Below are positions 57,545 through 64,000 of a DNA stretch of 64,000 nucleotides, piece by piece; position 1 is the first letter of the stretch, and every line of letters begins with the position of its first letter. Under the pieces are notes generated by a model. The model saw only the letters and a list, made by a program, of their open reading frames with translations. It searched no databases and was not told where the DNA came from. A program made the translations under genes and the position numbers. The stretch is from Trichuris trichiura (Eukaryota > Nematoda > Enoplea > Trichinellida > Trichuridae): positions 248,001-312,000 of the forward strand of contig JBAJFE010000019.1 in assembly GCA_037903355.1 (NCBI GenBank), read 5' to 3'.

Positions 57545-57572
57545 TTTCGGAACGCTCTAGTTCCGTCGTCAG
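57545..57572 (-). ncRNA. hammerhead-like core (PLE 2 left end)
   Basis: Minus-strand CTGACGA, 6-bp stem II (cggaac/gttccg), GAAA, AGCT. Same as the core in the right end. Confidence 0.62.
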
Positions 57573-57641
57573 TGAGGTGGTGGAGGAGGTGTTATTCTCC
57601 GAACGGTGTTATATAGGCTCACGTAACTTGAAAGATCATCA

Positions 57642-60161
57642 ATGAAATTGACATTAACGATGGGTAAGTTGACATTCCTACTAAAATGCCGCGATGCAGG
57701 TCTACCAAAATGTTTCCAAATAAAATGGAACCATGCCCAAAATACAAGAACGTCAAAACTGTTACAATCGACCGGGGTCTCCCTCCTAAAAGGTACTATT
57801 CGTGATCACAGAAAATCTTCTGCCCTACTTAAAAATGCATGCAGCCATTGTACACAATTTCTTTCACGTTCAATTAATTTCAATTTCTTATCTCAGTTGC
57901 ATGCACATATTAAAAACAGCTGCGCATTAGCCAAACTACATCAGACTGAGATCTTAAATAAAAAACTCAACACTTTATACAGTTCGCGGTCTTGGGAATT
58001 TACAAGATCAAACAAACGCACCAAGAACCCCGGCATACAAAGCATAGATAAAGTAGTGGTCAATCTAAGCTCTACCAGCTTGAATGAGATTGAGAAAGGG
58101 GTTCCCGCCAGGGGACTAAACTTCGTTCCCACCCCTAAGAATATTCCCGTTATGGGCATCATCTCCTCGGTGGAGAGCGGGCTCTCTCACACTGAATCTG
58201 TAAAGGCTACACAGGTCAGAGCATCAATATCAAACATCCTATTGCAGAGTCGCCCATCATCAACACCTAACGTATCCCACGAGGAGCAGCGGGTTATAAA
58301 ACAACTAAGGTCGCGAAAAGACATAATAATCACCAAAGCAGATAAAGGTAACGTTGTGGTTCTCCTTAACAGAAATGACTGTATACAAAAAATAAACATC
58401 CTCTTAGACAGTACAATATACCACCCCATTCCCGAAGACCCAACACCACAGACACGTGTAGAATTGAGGGCTTTATTGGAGGCTTTCGCGAGCGAGACAA
58501 ACGACCAACAGCGCGCCTACATAAGTAACTACATTTTCTTCTTAAACAATGTTAAATGCCCTGAACTATACGAACTCCCCAAGATCCACAAGGAAGGTAT
58601 TCCGCTAAGACCAGTCGTTTCCAGCGTCAATAGTGTAACATCAAAGCTGTGCACTTATCTAAACGACATTCTTCAACCATTAACGGGTAAACGCAAATCC
58701 CATGTCAAAAACTGCAAAGACTTCTGCACGGCGTTAAAACCAATCACATTACCACTCAACAGCATTATGGTAAGCTATGACGTCAAAGACCTTTTCACGA
58801 GTATTCCCATAAACTACACAATTGACCTCTTAGAGAAACTTTTAAAACGTGACACCACGAGACCCCTAGAAACCAAACTAAACCTCTTTCACATAACAAA
58901 ACTGATTGCCTTTTGCATGAAACAAGGGAATTACTTCAGATTTCAAGACAGGTTCTTCCCACAAACAGATGGTGCTCCTATGGGCAGTCCCCTTTCCCCC
59001 AATCTAGCTGAAATCTTCATGGAACACTTCGAAGAAAAGGCCTTCGCTAGCATAGGTTCTGACGACGCGCCTATCTTTTTCAAACGTTACGTAGACTACA
59101 TTTTTGCCATTACCACCGCGAGCAAGGAGGGGGCTTTCCTAAGCCACTTAAACAGTATCTTTCCCAATAATATACGGTTAACGATGGAAACAGAAGTAAA
59201 TAACAAACTTCCTTTTTTAGACGTACTAGTGATAAAACAGGGCAACCAAATAAGGACCTCCGTTTACAGAAAACCAACCCATTCCAACAGGTATCTGCAT
59301 TTCTCTTCCCACCATCCTTTATCAGTCAAACGAGGTATTGTAAAAGGGATGGTTGATCGGGCCCTAGCAATCTGTGACCCCGCATTTCTTCCGGCTGAAT
59401 TAAAATACATCCTCCAAACTTTCACAGAAAATGGGTACCCACACTCTCTAGTTAAACACATCATCGCCGAATGCAGACGGCACTCAAATCCTTCCCCTAA
59501 CGACGAAATAATAACCTCAATAACACTGATAATACTAATACCATTGCGAATAATAACATTGACAATCACGAATAGTCGCCCCATTTTGTTTATCCCCTAT
59601 TACAACGGCATCGGGGAACGAATCCTACGATTAAGCCGTTCCCTAGATTTCAAGGTTCGATTTACAACATCCAACAGTTTGCGTTCAATGGTGAGGAGCG
59701 ATAAGATCATAGTTCCCTTTGATAGGAGACCTGGCGTCGTCTATGAGATAAGATGCGGTTGCAACGCCTCCTACATAGGAGAAACGGGCAACACTTTATT
59801 TCACAGGTACGGCCAGCACATGACCAACGTCGGCCGATACAAAGAGGCGATGCGAAGACTGACCGAACCCGACGGACAAAGGACAAATAATCCGCGACGA
59901 GGCCGACCACAGAAGCTCAAACCGGAGAAGATCATAGAAGAGACGATCAAAGCGTCGGCGGTCGTCGAGCATTCCTCTCAATGCTCTCTCGACCTACAAC
60001 CGCAGATTATTTGTCGCGAGAGCCACTTACATCTCCGCCGGGTTAAGGAGGCTCTTTTCATCCGCCATAACCATACCATCAACCGTGACAAAGGACAAGA
60101 GGTTAGCTCGGCTTGGGACCCACTGATTAGTAAAACCAAGTGTTGCTCTCTGCCGCGCTGA
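57642..60161 (+). CDS. Penelope-like reverse transcriptase with GIY-YIG endonuclease, YVDY variant
   Basis: 839 residues in one frame. The basic N-terminal part is followed by a telomerase-like RT: ELPKIHKEGIPLRPVVSS (311-328), MVSYDVKDLFTSIP (376-389, D380), TDGAPMGSPLSPNLAEIFME (442-461), and YVDY at 483-486 where copy 1 has YVDD. The last 150 residues are a GIY-YIG nuclease (VVYEI at 699, SYIGETGN at 710-717, then HRYGQH). PLEs of this EN+ class nick target DNA and prime reverse transcription there. The change of the second active-site aspartate to tyrosine (59097-59099) should kill polymerisation. Residues 622-643 are out of frame relative to copy 1 because of paired one-base indels. Confidence 0.95.
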   Translation: MKLTLTMGKLTFLLKCRDAGLPKCFQIKWNHAQNTRTSKLLQSTGVSLLKGTIRDHRKSSALLKNACSHCTQFLSRSINFNFLSQLHAHIKNSCALAKLHQTEILNKKLNTLYSSRSWEFTRSNKRTKNPGIQSIDKVVVNLSSTSLNEIEKGVPARGLNFVPTPKNIPVMGIISSVESGLSHTESVKATQVRASISNILLQSRPSSTPNVSHEEQRVIKQLRSRKDIIITKADKGNVVVLLNRNDCIQKINILLDSTIYHPIPEDPTPQTRVELRALLEAFASETNDQQRAYISNYIFFLNNVKCPELYELPKIHKEGIPLRPVVSSVNSVTSKLCTYLNDILQPLTGKRKSHVKNCKDFCTALKPITLPLNSIMVSYDVKDLFTSIPINYTIDLLEKLLKRDTTRPLETKLNLFHITKLIAFCMKQGNYFRFQDRFFPQTDGAPMGSPLSPNLAEIFMEHFEEKAFASIGSDDAPIFFKRYVDYIFAITTASKEGAFLSHLNSIFPNNIRLTMETEVNNKLPFLDVLVIKQGNQIRTSVYRKPTHSNRYLHFSSHHPLSVKRGIVKGMVDRALAICDPAFLPAELKYILQTFTENGYPHSLVKHIIAECRRHSNPSPNDEIITSITLIILIPLRIITLTITNSRPILFIPYYNGIGERILRLSRSLDFKVRFTTSNSLRSMVRSDKIIVPFDRRPGVVYEIRCGCNASYIGETGNTLFHRYGQHMTNVGRYKEAMRRLTEPDGQRTNNPRRGRPQKLKPEKIIEETIKASAVVEHSSQCSLDLQPQIICRESHLHLRRVKEALFIRHNHTINRDKGQEVSSAWDPLISKTKCCSLPR

Positions 60162-60236
60162 CCTCGACCCCCATTCCTATTGTTACGTGAGCCTATATAA
60201 CACCGTTCGGAGAATAACACCTCCTCCACCACCTCA

Positions 60237-60264
60237 CTGACGACGGAACTAGAGCGTTCCGAAA
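60237..60264 (+). ncRNA. hammerhead-like core (PLE 2 right end)
   Basis: CTGACGA at 60237, stem cggaac/gttccg, GAAA at 60261-60264, then AGCT. Confidence 0.62.
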
Positions 60265-60657
60265 GCTTTGAACATTAAAAAGTTGAGTGCGTTGATATCT
60301 GTACTTTTCTTAATAACGGCTCATCCATCCGTTGGTAGAGCAGTTGTTTTAGTTTAATTACAGATAACAGCACAACGAAAAACGGGAAAAGCCGTAGAAG
60401 ACCTTACAACCATGAAAATTCAACCCGTTACAAAACACCCAGTTTTCAAGAGCACTGGATAATTTGCAAAACGGATGGCAAATTCGCTAAGCATTTCCGA
60501 AAGTTAGAACAACCGTATTGGGTTAAAAAGTTTACCACTCGTGTCAGCTCCCTTCCGCGAATTAAGCTTCAGTTTGGACAGAGCAGATCGTTCTAAAAAT
60601 TGCACTCGTACCATTAATCTTCTCGTAAGAGGAAACTGCAATCGCCGCGGCAAGCGA

Positions 60658-63600
60658 TCACTTTCGCCTTGCATTCGTCTTTGCCATTTTCTTTCTTCGC
60701 TTTTTCACATGCTTTGGCACCTTTGTCAAACGGTTGTTGCGCTGCATCTCTTTAACTGCCTTCTTACGCATCTAGGATCAACTTTAACGTAGTTGAAGTT
60801 GAGAACCAAAATTGCAAGTACCTTTTTCATTTCCGACGTTTCACCTAGTTTACGAGGACAAACGGTTTTTGCGGGACCACGCCGCTCCGTACCCTGTACT
60901 TCGCCCTCCACCGACGATGCTTCACTTTCCTCTTCCGTAGACGAGTCGGTAGTCAAATCAGAGCTACTCGTCCGCTGACCTGAACTGCTTGAAGGGCTAC
61001 TGCCTTCTTCGTCAAAACTACTCAGCCCAATTTCATTAGCACCGCGTATATCCTATATGCACATTATTCAACTTAATTCGCTTCAACCAACCGAACAGTT
61101 ACTCTGTTCTTGACTTCGCCCAACAGTTCAGCCACATTTGAATCGTGAACGTTTTTCAGATTTCGCAACTTTTGCTCAATCAGCATTGTCTGATAAACCT
61201 ACGATTGACTGCTTAGAAAACATGAGTATGAGAAGACCTGCAGGAATACGTACAATCCCAGCCTCGTTTTCTGATTTTATTGCCTTGCCCTGTCCGCCTT
61301 CCTTTCGCAACCACTCGTCAAAAGCGGACTTATCACTGCCAGCTTCAATAGCTGTATCAACCGCAAACTCGAATAGCCGATCGACCGGGACCACAGGGAC
61401 GCCACAGTTTAAAAAATATTCTGTCACAAATGTCACGATTAAGACATAACCAGACGGCTGGAAGGGCTACTCACTGGTCACCGTCAGACAATCTCTATAC
61501 AAGAAGTCAATCGCATTTGGATGGTCGCATTCTACAGCCTGAGATACGTCTATGATGTAAGCATTCTTTTCGTGGTAGCTGGACAAGCAAAACAGAAGCA
61601 ATAACAAGAAAGCTTAAACGGCAAGCTTATAAGCATACATAATATTGTATTCGCTGAGATCGGCATGGACTAGCTTGCAGACCTGATACATTTCCCTTAT
61701 GAAAAGGCAAACCTGCGAATACAAACGGCTAGCCTCCTCCTGCGAAACTTGAGCATCCTTCAACTGCGGCGCAGCGCTGAACAAAAAATTGATAAGCATA
61801 GACTTATAAGGTAATGTCATTTTACATTCCGTCTTCGCCCAGCAGAGACATGATAAAAACATTGCCACGGCAAGCGATCGGCTTAGGGCAGAGCACTGAC
61901 GACTTGTACAAGCGACACATGTTGCGGTATTCCTTGAGTGCCCATAAGCTTACCAGTTTGCGACAGTTATGGCGGCAGTACCCATAGCGAAGTCTGGAAT
62001 GATGTAATAACGACTTGTACAATCTAAGCGAGTCGCAAACCTGAAATCGCCTAGCAAGTAGCGGTCACGATCCTTAAAAGTCAGTATGCTCGTCTGGTAA
62101 ACCTATAGTTGGAACGTGAAAGTCGGGCGGACAAGAAGAAGAAAACATTATTGTTACTTTCACAGCCATATCTCCTTCCTCACTCGAAGCGTGATAAACA
62201 TTTGCCTCTTTTCCAGTGCTGATACAACCATGTAAGGTTTTAATGTGACAGCTGGCAATTAGCTTAAAAAGGACAACTTTGGTCCTCGGATCCAAAACCG
62301 ATTCAACCGTTGCATGGTCAACTTTATCTTTCGCTCGATAGCTGAAACACAAAATTTTCGTTGGAAACATAGAGTATACATAACCTTTGGCACCGCGAGC
62401 CTTTTCCAACTGCTCTGTTAAACAACGACTGTTAGGAATTAAAATCTTCCAACTGCATGTTAGAATAAAGGTATCAAAAATATGCTTCTCAAAAAAGCAT
62501 GTTAGAATAAAGGTATCAAAAATATGCTTCTCAAAAAAGGCTTGAGATGCATATTTTTTTTGGAAAAACAGCAAGATCTGGTTAGTAGTGCCCCATTATT
62601 CGGATACGCTTCTACAAAATGTCTAGCATATGTCCCATGTGCCGCTTAAGGGAAAAAACAGGCTGTTTCGTTAGACTGAATCCTAATACGGTTTTACTGA
62701 GAAGCAGACGAGCTTGCGCAGCAGTTACGGTTCTAACCTGACGCTTAAAGCGAGAGAATACCTTTTGTGCATACAAACAAAAGCGATATAGTTTTTTTCG
62801 ACAGGTAGGTACCGCAGGTTGTGATTTTCCCAACCTAGGTAAACTGAAGTACCAAACCGTCACGCTGAAAATGTCTGTACTTTCTAATATGCCTATCTCG
62901 TTAAAAAAAAAACTTACAAGACAAGCTACTGCGGAAAAATTCGTGGTCGCCATTCCTAAACACTTTCACACTGCACACTACATACTATACTTGGAATAAG
63001 AAACATTTAATGTTGATAACCAAGATTCAACCTAAGCAAAGAAGCTACCCACCTCCGCAACCATATTAGGCTTAAGTAAATTAAGCAGGCATGTAATAAT
63101 CGCAAGTGTGAATTAATAAAAAAAGAATGATATATAGTCATCAAATATAAACATAGATAACAAAGAATTTAGACCCACCCAGAACCACTTATTTAAAGGA
63201 CTGAAATTATGCGCATTAGTTCTTCACGAGATATTCAAATAAAAGATAACAAAACGGAAGGCCATTACCGCTTGTCTTCTTGCGCTTTTTCATACGTGTC
63301 TAACGTTTTCTTTATTTTCGAGTGAAGCGACGGGTTCACTCCGTCTAAAAACATGGAACGCCTTAATATTGGACTACTGGAATAAACTGAACCACTGTAA
63401 CTCTTTCTGGTGGACGTAACAACGGCCTCAGGTGTATCCTAAAAAGATGGTCTTATAACGAGAGCATTCGATTACTTATACTACTTATTAAAGTAAGCAT
63501 ATACGGACTGAAAGGCAGTTAAGAGAAATGCGCTAGGCCTTATTTTGCCATTTAATGACGGCTGTCTCGCATTGGAGAACAGCGACAACCATTAGTGCGA

Positions 63601-63886
63601 AAATACTAACAAGCTGAGAGCACGAAACGGACATACCTTAATACATTGCCTAAGCTGAGCAGCTGCGCATAGATTAAAAAGTTTTCACTGACTAGGCAAA
63701 AGACAATTAACAGCATACTCTACGTGAAAGGCAAAACAAAGCTTAAGCAATGAACCAAAATCAATCTAAGGAAAAGTTCGCAAAAGACAAAAAAATGTAT
63801 ACTTCGGTGACTTCGTCGGAAGAATCTGTTTCAACGGTCAAATTGGCTCCCGAAGACTGGTCTTGCATCTTCCTTGGGGAGATCAT
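60658..63886 (-). CDS. RIOK1: RIO kinase 1
   Basis: Twelve exons: 63803-63886, 63269-63438, 62385-62414, 62158-62341, 62041-62102, 61826-61993, 61639-61776, 61475-61578, 61254-61420, 61103-61198, 60822-61052 and 60658-60771. All phases close: 515 residues (human has 568). The family start [20 protein letters not shown] is followed by the nucleotide loop [11 protein letters not shown] (G138-Y144), catalytic lysine K156 (MAVK), [15 protein letters not shown], the catalytic loop [10 protein letters not shown] (D272) and the metal-binding IIDVSQ (D289). An acidic Ser-rich segment and a basic tail close to the human one ([15 protein letters not shown]) end it. RIOK1 is an atypical kinase/ATPase in cytoplasmic maturation of the 40S ribosomal subunit. 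The first two exons and the 30-nt third exon are supported by phase and splice sites, not by conservation. Confidence 0.95.
62415..63268 (-). other. 854-nt RIOK1 intron
   Basis: Between the exon ending EDK and the 30-nt exon. It holds the 42-bp tandem repeat and an ORF on the minus strand (62612-62953) that I regard as non-coding. Confidence 0.7.
62455..62538. repeat. 42-bp tandem duplication
   Basis: gcatgttagaataaaggtat... appears twice head to tail without visible change (62455-62496 and 62497-62538), inside RIOK1 intron 2 (62415-63268). Exact identity suggests a recent event. Confidence 0.9.
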
Positions 63887-64000
63887 TTTTGCAACATCGT
63901 ACGAAAGCAACAACTACAGTACACCTGCCGTGATAATCAGGACGGAATTGGTGAACTTCGTCGCTGACGCAATCGTTGCCAAAGAAAAATTTTTAGAACC

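Larger units (their letters stand above)
57396..60451 (+). mobile_element. Penelope-like retroelement, copy 2
   Basis: A 3056-bp element with inverted ends 57396-57627 and 60182-60411 and a further one-sided tail of about 40 nt (60412-60451, atgaaaattcaacccgttac...). Perfect 13-bp target duplications flank it. It carries one uninterrupted 839-codon ORF. The tatataa motif near the inner edge of each terminal repeat (gcctatataacacc) may be promoter material. Confidence 0.95.

Overview
The window is eukaryotic nuclear DNA, moderately A+T-rich by eye, with spliced genes whose short introns are mostly 40-60 nt. One gene carries the nematode-type MIG-18-like fibronectin-I repeats, which points to a nematode. 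A clade I (Trichuris/Trichinella-like) species fits the intron sizes and the base composition, but the species is an inference.

Genes from left to right: (1) an unrecognised multi-exon gene entering from the left edge (+, 25-2053); (2) an NCOA6-like nuclear-receptor coactivator (-, 5073-7875, 5' exons unresolved); (3) a complete HSDL2 orthologue (-, 8 exons, 13053-14782); (4) a complete SLC4A11 orthologue (-, 19 coding exons over 18 kb, 16759-34711), in which every intron phase closes to a 918-residue protein; (5) a secreted MIG-18-like FN1-repeat protein (-, 42349-43413); (6) an RNF170-like membrane E3 ligase (+, 48689-49922); (7) a KH-domain protein of unknown family (+, 54920-56299); (8) a complete RIOK1 orthologue (-, 12 exons, 60658-63886). 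These genes do not form a pathway. They are ordinary housekeeping and membrane genes separated by long stretches with no convincing coding signal.

Mobile DNA is the main interest. One SLC4A11 intron (18782-24568) holds two 187-bp MITE-like elements and two Tigger/pogo DNA transposons, the second frameshifted and ending in an inverted chimeric junction. At the right are two Penelope-like retroelements (PLEs) with reverse transcriptase plus GIY-YIG endonuclease, in opposite orientation. Each has about 230-bp inverted ends and a perfect 13-bp target-site duplication. A 426-bp palindromic non-autonomous element sits inside the first PLE, again with a perfect 13-bp duplication. Its arms carry hammerhead-like cores of the same form as those in the PLE ends. 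Two more insertions of similar design lie at 45601-46252 (12-bp direct repeats) and 15180-15366 (14-bp direct repeats). Together they suggest a family of short hammerhead-bearing palindromic elements moved in trans by PLE machinery. Both larger PLE copies look disabled: one by a nonsense codon plus the nested insertion, the other by a YVDD to YVDY change in the RT active site.
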